Below are positions 41,377 through 52,100 of a DNA stretch of 64,000 bases, one piece after another (position 1 is the stretch's first letter; each line of letters starts with the position of its first letter). The stretch spans positions 26,644,997-26,708,996 of the forward strand of contig NC_090953.1 in NCBI RefSeq assembly GCF_040807025.1, written 5' to 3'. The position numbers and the translations under genes are program-made. The DNA comes from Struthio camelus (lineage: Eukaryota; Chordata; Aves; Struthioniformes; Struthionidae). The notes under the pieces were generated by a model. It made no database searches, was not told the origin of the DNA, and saw only the letters and a program-made list of their open reading frames with translations.

Positions 41377-43084
41377 CCCCCCAGCAGCTTTGTGGGGAGA
41401 TGGCAGGGCCCTCCCTGCCACTCCCAGGCACTGACCGTGCCAGCTCTTGGGCTCGGGGGGTTGCCATTCCTCCTGCCTGGGCCTGGTCCCACAGAGGAAA
41501 AAAGTCTCCCCCGGGAAGCCCCAAGGCCGTGGGCCCGGGCTGAAGCCGCCTTGGTTTGCCCTTATGACACCATCTCCTGCCTGGCACAGACCCAGGGGAA
41601 AGCGGGGAGTTTGTATTTGCCCAACTGAGCTGCCTCTGCAGGGGAGGACAGAAACCCCAGAGCCAGGGGGCAGCCTGCCTGCCTGCATTGTGCTGGGAGC
41701 GCTTGCTTCCCAACGAGTGGATGAGTGTCTGATGCTCTCCTAGCCAGGAAAAGGCTCCCCTCCACCTGGAGTCACGTGCCTCTCCTGCACACAGTGCTTT
41801 CCTTGTGCAGGCTTGGTGAGCCCTGGGAGCCCCCGGTGGCTTTCTGCCCTGGAGAGGCAGGTTCCACCTCTGCTGGTGACCTGCTGCTGACACACTTCCT
41901 CAGAGCCGCTGCCCAGGCCAAGCCTGAAGAGCTGCGCTAGAGTGACCCCTGAGCCCAATGGATGCTCTCTTGCTGCCATCCCAAGGACGTTTTGGGCACC
42001 TCCATTTCAGTCCGCAGCAAGGGAAGGAGGAAGCCCCAAACCAAGTCAACCCTGCTGGCCCCTTGCTGCCCCACATGACTGAGTTGTGGCAGGGCACCCT
42101 GCCAAGGGGGAAAGCCCCATCACCTGGAAGGACTCAGGGACTGGCTCTGTCTCTTGCAAACTGCCCTGTGCTCACCAAAGACAGCAGCTGCGGTGCTTTA
42201 GTGCAAACCAGTGCTGGAGGAAGTAGGAGCAGGGAGGGCAGAGGAAGGCAGGAGTTAAGTGATGTTAGGAAGGAACTGGTGCAGGCTAGAGCAACGATTC
42301 CCAGGTGCTTTCCTGGCAGTGCCCTCTTTCCCAGGGCCCTGGACTTCTCTGCCTTGACAAAGCTCTGCTTCAGATGTGCCTTCCAGGCCCACCTGCCGTG
42401 CAGGCGTGTCAGGGCTCCTTGGCCTTGCTGGTGAGCTGACTGGCAGCTGTGTCCAACGCGGTGTCCCCACAGCTGTGTTCAACACGGTGTCCAGGCTCTC
42501 TGGCCTGGGGCCCAGAGGTGCGCCCCCTCCCCACGGAGCCCATAGTCTTCCTGGGTGGGAAGGAAACCCAGGCCTCCTGCATGTGCAGGAACCAGAGGAG
42601 CGCAGAGCTGGGCACTGCTTCCTCTCAGGCTGACGCAAGGGGAAGGAAAAATATCACTGTGGATGCCTGTTCCTGCATAGCAGCAGGGAAATACGACTGT
42701 AAGGAGTATAATTACCCCAGAATGTCTTTGTCCAGGATTTCCCCAGCTCTGCTTCCTCCCCAGGGCTGGGCATCTGGTGGCACCTTCTGTCCAGTCCGCC
42801 TCACTCCACAGCAGGCACTGGGAGGTAAGTGAGACACTTCCCCTGGAGTCCCAGGTGTGGTGCCTCTGTTGGGGTGTATTGCAGCCCTCATGTTCCTGCC
42901 TGCTGTCCACGTCTGAATGCGCTCGTCTGTGGGTCTGTGCGTGCCCAGCTGTGGTGTGTCCAAAGAGTGCAAAGGAGAACTCCCCCCCCCCATCCCCCTA
43001 GTGCAGCCTGGCCCTGGAACTCGCAGCAGGCCGGACGACATTGCACAGGGCACGTGATCACTGCTGCTGAGAGGTTTGGGGCAG
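41377..43084. other. Spacer between tRNA-iMet and Ser pseudogene, unit B
   Basis: No gene is seen. About 42142-42248 is sequence replaced in unit A by the 26-base inverted insert. The ~50 bases at 42681-42730 stand where unit A has its private 2.6 kb. From about 42918 the inverted Ser cassette begins. Confidence 0.55.
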
Positions 43085-43166
43085 GAAGCTGTGGCTGAGT
43101 GGGGAAGGCGATGGACGTGAAACGCATGGGGGTTTCCCTGCGCAGGTTCGAATCCTGCCAACTATG
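43085..43166 (+). pseudogene. tRNA-Ser pseudogene, unit B
   Basis: Same decayed acceptor and anticodon stems as at 24708-24789. One further change (GTGGCTGAG for GTGGCCGAG) hits the D-arm/A box, which is further decay and fits lack of selection. Confidence 0.86.
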
Positions 43167-43666
43167 GGGCACCTGTCCCCTTTTGGGCTGCCTGGAGCGA
43201 CCAGGCTCCAGCCCTGGACAAAGCCTCACAGCCACAGTCCCTCCAGCTGAACAGCGTGCCCGGTGAACCCTCCATCCCTCTAGTCATCCTCAGCTTCCCC
43301 CCAGAGTCGCCAGGGCGCGTGCAAACCCCCTCTCTCCTTTCCCAGCCACACAGGCTCACACCTTTCCTGACAGAGACATGCTCTCCTCTGGGGATGGATG
43401 GATTTTCTTCTCAGGGGCATGTTTTTCCCACGGGGCCAGAGCTGAGATGCACGTGCTTCTGTGATGGGAAGGGAGGCGTCCTTTGTGGAAACTTCTGCAA
43501 GTTTTTGCAGCATCAGGAGAAGAGGCAGGGGCAGGGCAATGCTGCTTCCTATTCTTTTTCCTTCTGCTGCATCTTTCTCCCCTCTCAGACTCCCGGGATA
43601 GTCTTGAAAGCTCAGCGAGGGTCAGAGAGTGCCTGGGACGAGCAGGAGGCGGGCATAGGTCTGCAT

Positions 43667-43738
43667 GCGTTGGTGGTATAGTGGTGAGCATAGCTGCCTT
43701 CCAAGCAGTTGACCCGGGTTCGATTCCCGGCCAACGCA
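43667..43738 (+). tRNA. tRNA-Gly(UCC), unit C
   Basis: This copy has the canonical C in the T stem (43728) where A and B have T, so all T-stem pairs are Watson-Crick and it equals the mammalian sequence I recall. Terminator TTTT is at 43746-43749. Its 3' flank has lost the GGGGAG/CTCCCC hairpin in a small deletion around 43804. Confidence 0.97.
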
Positions 43739-43836
43739 CGCACGCTTTTCTTCTCCCAGGCGCCTGCAGAGGCCCTTCCACCTCCTGCCAGAAAAGAGCC
43801 CAGGCAGGGCTGCATGCACAGGCAGGGTGAGGCACC

Positions 43837-44098
43837 TTGACCTTCTCTGTGGCCTTTTGCTGTGCTCACTCCAGTGTGGCCTTGTCTCTCTCGTACCGGG
43901 AAGCCCAGAAATGGACACAGCACTCCAGATGTGCTCTCACCAGTGCTGAGCAGAGGGGAAGGATCACACCTCCCTCAGCCTGCTGGCAACGCTCTTCCTA
44001 ACGCAGCCCAGGATGCTGCCAGCCGCCTTTGCTGCAAGGGCTCGTTGCTGCCTCAAGTGCTGAAGGCCTTCCGGGACACAACAGCTCTGCTCTGAAAT
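43837..44098 (-). mobile_element. CR1 LINE 3' fragment, shortened, unit C
   Basis: Only the inner part of the CR1 seen at 1060-1790 remains. The deletion junction at 43836/43837 joins Gly 3'-flank sequence (GAGGCACC) to CR1 (TTGACCTTCTCTG). About 1,040 bp, including tRNA-Gln, is missing. Confidence 0.88.
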
Positions 44099-45590
44099 AA
44101 GTGCCCGTGAGATACCAAGCTCCTGGGGAGCTGACAGAGCCCCTAACTGCTGGAACCAGAAACATGACGGCACCAGTGGAGTCCCTGCAAGGGCACCTGG
44201 CATGCAGATGCCCAGGGGCTCCTGCAGAGGGAGGAAGGACACTTTGAAGAGCCCTGTTCACTTGCTGCCAGGTGCGGACTGGCCCGAGAGGGAAGGCAGA
44301 GGCAACAGCCCTGAGTCCGCAGAAGAGCTCCACCTACTGCAAAGATGGTGTAACTCGAGCAGCAGTCCCTGCTGGGAGATGTGGGTGGTACAGCTTTGGG
44401 AAGAGTAATGCATGAACTGGGGGACTGAACAGTGACACGGGATGTGGCTTGGTGTTTGGCTGCATGCTTGTAAGTACGAGGCCTTGGTTTGCTCCTGAGC
44501 AGCCCCGGTGCTTCTTGCCTCCAGTGCCTCCTGTAAGTAACCACCTGTCTTAGCAAAAAAGAGACAAGGCCCGGAGTGTCTGATTCCCAAAGGAATGCCA
44601 GGTCTCCAGCTGAGATTCAGGCTCAGACGGGCAACTTGACCCTGCCTGTCAAGGGCACTGAAGGTGCCCTTCCACAGCTCAGCTGAGCACAAAATGTCCG
44701 CTTTTTGCTGCCGTGTCATTAACGCTCACCACTAAGGACGCGTTTTTGCCTGTCTGCTCTTCTTGGCACAAACATTGCTCTTGGGAGACGCCAGGCCAGA
44801 CAGGATACTGAAGTGCAGAAGGAGCACAAGGACTCATCAAATCCATCTTCCCCACTTCATTCCCTAGTGTATTTGCTGACTGCTGGAAATACCGATTGCC
44901 ACCCTCCCTGGCATACTGCCTTATGCCCTCTGCCCCTCCGCCCCCTACACCTCCCAGTCCTGCCTCTCCTCAGCAGTACAGCAACCAGTGGGAAAAAGGT
45001 TCTCGGGCAAACGGCCAAAGGGTTCATGTCCTCCTCTGGCACAACAGGCAGCCTGGTGGGCTTTCAGACCCATGGGAATATGTGGATGTCTAACACATAG
45101 TTCGTAACACTGCTGCTGTCTCCTACCCGGGGAAAATTAGGGCAGGCTGTGAAAAGCTGCTGCTTCCTGAGCACGCATGCAAGACCTGCTGAGTACATGG
45201 GCACAAGAAATGAAGACCCCCGCCCCCGAAGGCAGCTCTTGCGTGCTCTCCGAGGAGGGACTCAAGGCTGACCCTGAGAGACATCAGGGTGCCCTGATCA
45301 CCCACTTACAGAGTCACACTCCTGTTCTCGGAAGCCCACAAAGACAGAAACCTCACCTTTGCCTGTGGACTTGATTGTCCTGGTTTTCTGTCTTTCTGTG
45401 CCTGTTGGCTTAGTTTTGGTGCGCTGGTATCCGTTTGGGGAGCTGCACTCAAATCGGGCAGTGCCCCATGCTTACAGGTGGACTCGCTGTGATGGGGGAG
45501 AGGAGGTTTTCCCTCCCCGGTTTCCAGCAGAGAGAGGTAAGCTAGGGACAGAGGGGAATGCAGAGGAACTGGTGGAGGCTGGAACTGGGA
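44099..45590. other. Unannotated spacer, unit C
   Basis: Counterpart of 1791-3279; nothing recognised. Confidence 0.5.
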
Positions 45591-45826
45591 ACAGCTCGTG
45601 CCTGGGTCATGGCAAGCCAGAGGTGCTGGGAGGTTTCCCAGGGAAGGGTCCATGCAGAGTGAGCTGGCAGAGCCTGTTGCTGAGGGCAAGGGAAGAGGCA
45701 GCTGGTGTGTGGGCTGGCTGACTGTGGCTGTGGCTGCTGCTTCTCTGTCCTGTGCACACACCAGAGTAGGGAGCAGCCAGGAAGAGGAAACAAAAGGCAA
45801 AAGAAAGACGGACACAAGGCTTGGTG
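45591..45826. repeat. Displaced copy of tRNA-Cys 5' flank, unit C
   Basis: Counterpart of 3280-3515. Confidence 0.75.
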
Positions 45827-45844
45827 TGGCCAAGGCTTGGTATT

Positions 45845-46726
45845 GACCCCGCAGGGGTCGATACAGGGCCCAATACTGCTCAACTTGTTCATTAATGACC
45901 TGGATGATGGGACCGAATGCACCCTCAGCAAGTTTGCTGATAAGAGAAAACCGGGAGGAGTACCTGATACGCCACAGGGTTGTGCTGCCGTTCAGACGGA
46001 CCTCGGCAGGCTGGAGAAACGGGCAGACAGGAGCCGCAGGAAGTTCAGCAAGGCAAAGTGCAACGCCCTGCACCCGGCGAGGAATAACCCCAGGCACCCG
46101 GGGAGGAATAACACCCAGGCATGGTGGGGGCCGACCTGCTGGAAAGCAGCTTTGCAGAAAAGACCTGGGGGTCCTGGCACCCTACAAGCTGACCACAAGC
46201 CAGCAACGTGCCTTTGTGGCAAAGGCGGCCCACGGTAGGCTGGGCTGCGTGAGGAAGAGTGTTGCCACCAGGTCAAGGGAAGTGGTGCTTTCCCCTCTAC
46301 TCAGCGCTCCAGAGGCCACATCTGGAGCGCGGTCTCCAGTTCTGGGCTCCGCAGTGGAAGAAAGAGAGGGCCCTACCGGCACGAGTCCAGCAAAGAGGCA
46401 CAAGGATGATTAGGGGCCTGGAGAACCTCTCATATGAGGAGAGGCTGAGAGAGTCGGGACTGTTGAGCCCGGAGAAGAGAAGGCTCACGGGGCATCTTAC
46501 CAGTGCGTATAACTATCCAACGGGAGGGTCGAAAGAAGACAGACCAAGGGAGTGGTGCCCCTCTTCTCGGTGGTGCCCACTGACAGGGCAAGAGTCATCG
46601 CACACAAACTGAACACGGGAAATTCAGCTTGAACGTGAGAAAATGCTTCTTTAGCGTGAGGCTGGCTGAACATTGGAACAGGTGGCCCAGAGAGGTTGTG
46701 GATTCTCCATCCTTGGTTTTCCCTCC
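45845..46726 (+). mobile_element. CR1 LINE 3' half, unit C
   Basis: Counterpart of 3534-4415. Confidence 0.9.
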
Positions 46727-48741
46727 TCAGGTTCTGGCAGAGAGAGGTAAGCTCAGGACAGGGGGGAATGCTTTCCTGTGCAGAGCGGGTGGCTAACGGA
46801 GGCTGGCGGAGAAAGAAACACCACCACGAGTCTCCAGCTATGCTGCACAACATCTTTAATGAGCAGGAAGGAAAAAAGGAAAAAAAGCAGCACAGAGACC
46901 AAGACACATGTTTCCTGGGTTGAGTGAGGCACAGAGAATTGCCCGTTTCCCCAGGACAAGCGGCATGCAAAGCGTTTGCCTTTTCCCATTCCAGCTCTAC
47001 CTTGTGGCAATCACATCCTACCTACAGCAATTCCTAACCCCCAAACCGTCCTGCCGTCAGCAGGAGACTCAGCAGAGCGGACGAGCACGAGCTCTTTCTC
47101 GAGGAGCTCAGAGTGCAGCAGAGCCAGAGGCAGCATGGCGAGGCCTGGCTCTGTGAGGTGGAGCTGGGAACTCAGTGCGCTCAGGCCTCCAGCCCTTTCA
47201 AGACCCCCACCAGATCAGCCTTTCTTTTCTTTCCTCATCTTTCTCTGTGCCCTCCAAATCCAGTTCTAGCTGCATGTCCCCGAGGGGCCTGCGGCTGGTT
47301 TTCTTAAAATGCACAACAAGCGTTACATCTCACCTTAAGGCTGGATTTGAGGGCCTGGCAGCAAAGATTTGCTTAGCCCACTGCTTATTGCCCCAGGTCC
47401 GGGTGCAGTTCTGGGTGAAGCAGCAAGGATGGAAACTGATCAGATTGTCACAGCAGAAAAAGATTGGGCTGAACAGAAGTCGCAGCAATCACCTCTTAAC
47501 AACACACTGCGCGCATACAAGCTCCCACGCCCTCCGAGTAACACAGCACAGGGACGCTGACCCACTTTTGGAATACGACCCATTACGGTGGGTTTCAAGC
47601 ACCGGTGGACAGGCTGGTCGTACCAGATTGCCAAAACAAACAGTTCAAGCTGCGTTCAAGGTGGCAGAGGATGCACTTGGCTATTTGGTTAGGGACGATC
47701 CGCTGGAGGCGCAGATTCTTGTGTGCAGGCATCCCTGCAGCTGAACACAGATCTCCCCCTTCTGCCTGAAAGAACCCTCGCCTTCCCAACTGCGCACAAC
47801 TACCCCCTTGAAACGGGAAAGAGGTAAAGTCCCTAAACATTTCCATTCACCTGCCAAGCTGAGGCAGCCCGCGTATCAAAGTTGTGTCACCACCATGACA
47901 GCAATCCAGCCCACAGGAAGAGGAGAAGTGGGGCGTGGCTGACCTCGTTCCCCAGGGAAACTTGGGGAACATTCCCAGTATTCAGAGTTGAGGACATTGC
48001 TGGCGCTAGTCAGGCCACACCAGAGCCAGATTCCACTGCCTAGGGCCCAGGGAACGATAGCAGGTTCTGGACGAGGAAGAGGAGGGCAGAGAGCAAGGCA
48101 GGTCCCTGCAAGGGAGGAAGGGCAGACAGTCACTCCTGGGGATCTCCATGGGTATGTCCTTAGAGAACTTGACGGGGGCTTCATGCTTTGCCAGCCCGGG
48201 GCTCTGACTGGGGAGTGCAGAACCGAGGCGTGGGACAGTGACCAAAGAGGTTCCTGTGCCCTTCCCTGAAAGGGACTCCACACCCAAATTGACCCGTTTT
48301 CCTTAGCAAGTTCATCCCAGGGCCAAAAGCCTGGATGGCCTGCTTTTTTAGGAGTGGGTCAGAGCAGTGAGGCAAAAGCTCACAGATGTTTTTCCTGGGC
48401 CGTGGATGGAGTGGCCCACTCAAGGCATTTTAATTCCAAATAGGCTTTGACTCAGCCTCCTGGAACACATGGGAGCCCTCGTAACGTGGAAGAGCGGGGA
48501 AAACCCCCAAACTCCAGGGAAACGTGCGTCGGTGTGCTGCTGACTTGGGTGGAGACGGTGTCCTGGCTTCAGGCGTGCCAGCGATACCAGGGTTTTTGGC
48601 CTCGCTCCTCCACAACTGCCTCCTTCCTGAGGGACGTTTCCTGAAACAACTGGTGCCACTATGCAATCTCCTGCTCCTGCCTTTAAAGCTGTTGCCTTTC
48701 TGCTGCTGGTCCAGGGCCTGCATGACTCAGTGCAGCCCAAA
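46727..48741. other. Unannotated spacer, unit C
   Basis: Counterpart of 4416-6430. At the CpG sites that differ from A it agrees with unit B. Confidence 0.5.
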
Positions 48742-49566
48742 CTGTTTCAGGTTGCAAGGGATCTCTGGCGGCCCTCTGGGCCAACGCCCCGTTCCAATCA
48801 GGCCAAACTTCCCAGCGACATCAGGAGGCTCAGGGCCTTGCCCGGCCAGCTTCTGAACGCTGCAATGAAGGGAGACGCCACTCTCCCATGGGCAGCCTCT
48901 TCCAGGGCTGTGCCGTGCTCCCTGTGACTTGTTCTTCCAAAGAGACAGTTGACATCTCCCTGGTTGCACCTGGAACTGTGCCCCTTGCTGTTTTGCTGTG
49001 CACCTCTGAGGAGAGCTTGGCTCTGCCTTTTCCATAACCCGCTGTAGCTGGTGGGAGACGGCAGTGTGATCCCCTCCTCCCCTCCTTGCCTTCTCCCCTC
49101 CAGGCGCCACAAAAACAATGCCTTCAACCTTCCTCATATGGCCTGTGCTGCAGGCCTGACCCTCAGCCTCTTCCTCTGCCACTAGCTCTCTCCAGGTTGT
49201 TGCCATTGCACTTGTCCTGAGGGAACAGAACCCAGTCTGGCCTGCTGTACAAACCTGCTGAAAGGCCCCTCTGTCCCACTGTCCAGGTCGCCCATAAAAA
49301 GCCTAAAGCTTTTTGGCATCTGGACTGATCCCTGAGGGAGGCCACTAGGAAGCAGTCGCCAGATGGCCCTTTTTCCCACTGAGTAAAGGCCTTTGAGCCC
49401 AACGGTCCACCCCATTTTCCCCTCACATTAGCGTCGTCAGGCTCCAGGCTGTAACTCACCGGTCTGGCTCGAAGGATGCTGTGAGAGACAAGGCCTTGAC
49501 AAAGGCCTTGCTAGGCTCAAGGTGAACAGCGGTAGCAACAGCATTTGCAGCGGTAAAAGCTCTTCT
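48742..49566 (-). mobile_element. CR1 LINE fragment, unit C
   Basis: Counterpart of 6431-7255. Confidence 0.8.
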
Positions 49567-50387
49567 TTATGTCCTTGATGTGCCCTGCCAGTTCCAACGC
49601 CGGCCAAGCTTTGCCTTTCCTACCACCATTGCGGTATGCCTGGACAGTGAGGCTCTATTTGTGCTTTCTCACCTGTCCCTGTTTTCACCTCCTGTGCTAA
49701 GCAGTCATCCCTGACTCCCTCCACAAGCCCCCAGGGGTTACCTGAGTCCCAGCATGTTGCCCTCGTGGCAGAGGCTGGGGAGCTGGACTTCCCCATGAGG
49801 AAAGGGAGTCTGTGACCTGGAAACCTCCTTGGGCTGCTACAGAAGATTTTGTCCACTTCTCATCATGAGCGGGTTGTCTCTACCACAGCGTCACTTCCCG
49901 CTGCACTGAGGAGGAGGGGGACAAGGGCTCACAGGGCAGACATGCAGGAGGGTCAGAGGCCTTGAGCCAGCGATGGCTGGGAGAACAGGGCCCAGCCTGC
50001 ATTTGCTACAGGGGCTCGCAGGGCCGGCCAGGAATATGGCAAAGCTACAGCAAAGCCAGGAACTGTGGAGCCTGTTTGGAGACTGTGGGACGGGGCCTGG
50101 TTGCCAAGGGCCCTGCCCTTGCCTGGGCTGTGCTTGCTCGCAGCTCCCAGCAGGGAAGCCGTGGCTTGCGTGCAGGCTGAGGTGGTAGAGCCTGTTGGTG
50201 AGGGCGAAGGAAGAGGTAGCTGGTGTGTGGGCCAGCTGTTTGTGGCTGTGGCTGCTGGCTGCCTGTCCCATGCACACGCCAGAGCGGGGAGCAGCCAGGA
50301 AGAGGAGGCAAAAAGCAAAAGCAAGAGGGACAAGGCTGGGCGTGCAGACGTGAGCATGGGGAGTCCAGCAGTGGTGTGCATGATGCA
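49567..50387. other. Spacer and 5' flank of tRNA-Cys, unit C
   Basis: Counterpart of 7256-8076; no gene is seen. Confidence 0.55.
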
Positions 50388-50459
50388 GGGGGTGTAGCTC
50401 AGTGGGAGAGCATTTGACTGCAGATCAAGAGGTCCCTGGTTCAACTCCAGGTGCCCCCT
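50388..50459 (+). tRNA. tRNA-Cys(GCA), unit C
   Basis: Identical to the A and B genes; terminator TTTT at 50470-50473. Confidence 0.96.
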
Positions 50460-51126
50460 CCACTGCTGCTTTTCTTCCTGGAGCTTCTCCTGTGCCTTGG
50501 CGGCCTGCTTCCCCATCCCTCAGTGGGAAGGCTGTGGGGGACAGACAGCCCAGCATGGACCTGTCTCGGCTTCTCGTTCTCTGGGCTCTCGCCTCATGAC
50601 ACCCTTGGGGTTTCCCCTTTCCTTAAGGTGCTGCACCTCCCAGGGAGGGCAAGAGCAGCCCCTCTTCCTTCCCAGGGGCTGTGCTGCCACTGCTCTGTCG
50701 GGAGCTGGAGGGCATGAGCTGAGAGAAACCCACCGGGAAACCTCCTGCCCTTGTCTAGCACACAGGTCAGGGTCTGTGACACAAGAGGGAAGGTCTCCCA
50801 ACGTCACCAGTTAACGCTGAGTCTGGCTTCCACCGGCTTTTTTCCCATAAAGTGGAGCTTAAAGGCTAAACAGGCTAAACGCACCCTTTGTCATCTCATC
50901 CTTTCACACCTGGGAAAGGTGTGTTGTGCCTGCCAGGACTGCAGGAAGTTGGGGGGGGGGGGAGGAGCGAGCAGAGCCGTAGAGGGAGGGTGGGTGTTTT
51001 GCTGTGTGACCGGGCTTGACATGCTGCTGTGCTGCTGTGCAGCTGCGCAGCTGGAGGGACCCTCCGTACCCGCAGGGCTGGTCTGGAGCGTGGCCTTTCC
51101 AGGCAGCCCAAAAGGAGATGGCGCCC
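50460..51126. other. Spacer between tRNA-Cys and tRNA-Ser, unit C
   Basis: Counterpart of 8149-8822, with a G homopolymer of 12 at 50951-50962. No gene is seen. Confidence 0.6.
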
Positions 51127-51208
51127 CGTAGTTGGCAGGATTCGAACCTGCGCGGGGAAACCCCAATGGATTTCTAGTCCATCGCCTTCACCACTCGGCC
51201 ACAACTAC
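51127..51208 (-). tRNA. tRNA-Ser(AGA), unit C
   Basis: Identical to the A and B genes; terminator on the gene strand at 51110-51113. Confidence 0.96.
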
Positions 51209-51792
51209 CTGCCCCAAACTGCTCTGCAGCAGTGAGCGGGTGCCCTGTGCTGTGGCACCTGGCTCCCGGGGAGTTTGAGGGCCAGGCTGTGCTGGGGCAT
51301 GTCCTTTCCACTCTGTGGACACCACGCAGTCAGGCACCAGAGGCCCCTGCAGCCAGTGCTGGAGAGGCCTTGAGAGACATGGTGCCAGGGCGATGGCTGC
51401 AGCTCCCAGTGCCTGGTTGTCAGGCTGGCCTCTGGGATATGCTGATGCTGGAGGATGGTTTCACTCTCCCTCCGGCATCCCCATGGCGGGAGGGGAGAAA
51501 AGGAAGGGAGCAGTGTGAGGCATCCAGTGATGGTGGAGAGGAAATGTGTCAGGTGTATAAGAAGGAAGAGAAAGCAGAGAGCCCAGGAGTAGGAGTGGAA
51601 GGGGAAAGACTGCAAGGAAGCCATGGCCCAGCTCCGGCCTCCCCCCCCACCCCAGGTGTGAGGGTTTTGAGGTGATGAGGAAGAGCCTGGAGAGACTGTG
51701 AGAGGAGGAAATGTGTGTGCAGGGGGGCTGGAAGGAGGAGGCAGAGCCAGTTCATGAGCTGTGGGGAGCAGGAGGCACGCCTGGGTCCGCAT

Positions 51793-51865
51793 GTGCTGGT
51801 GGTGCAATGGTGAGCGTAGCTGCCTTCCAAGCAGTGCAGGACAGGTTTTGTTCCCAGACAACACG
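51793..51865 (+). pseudogene. tRNA-Gly(UCC) pseudogene, R1 of unit C
   Basis: Identical to the other four copies. Confidence 0.88.
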
Positions 51866-52031
51866 GACAAAACGTTCTTCTTCCAGGTGCCTGCAGAGGC
51901 CCTTCCACCTCCTTCAGGGAAGTTCCTGCTGGAACACAGCTCAGCTTTCTCCAGCAAGCTCTCATCCCCTGAGGGGAGCCACTCCCCTTGTTGCAGCCTC
52001 CCTGCATGCGCAGGCAAGAGAGCATCAGGCG

Positions 52032-52100
52032 GAGAGCCTAAGGGAGCTGGCCCCTGACCTGCCACCATGGTGCCTGTGTCAAGGGGTCCGGTGGCCTCCC
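52032..52100 (+). repeat. Left member of 69-base inverted repeat, R1 of unit C
   Basis: Its inverted partner is at 57895-57963. Confidence 0.7.

Larger units (their letters stand above)
25015..43391. repeat. Tandem segmental repeat, unit B
   Basis: This is the shortest unit, 18,377 bp. It matches unit A at an offset of about 25,014 up to the first Gly pseudogene region, then at 20,876, then at 18,377. The steps mark loss of the tRNA-Leu module and absence of the segment private to A. It holds Gly, Gln, Cys, Ser and initiator Met tRNA genes but no Leu gene. At many single-base sites it agrees with unit C against unit A, which suggests B and C are the closer pair. Confidence 0.93.

Noticed and set aside
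40729-41688. A 319-codon minus-strand open frame, with shorter counterparts in A and C.
   Set aside because: It reads through the initiator tRNA gene and CR1 remnant, and it ends at different lengths in different units. The RVAQRKRAGPITQRSMDRN stretch is simply the tRNA translated.
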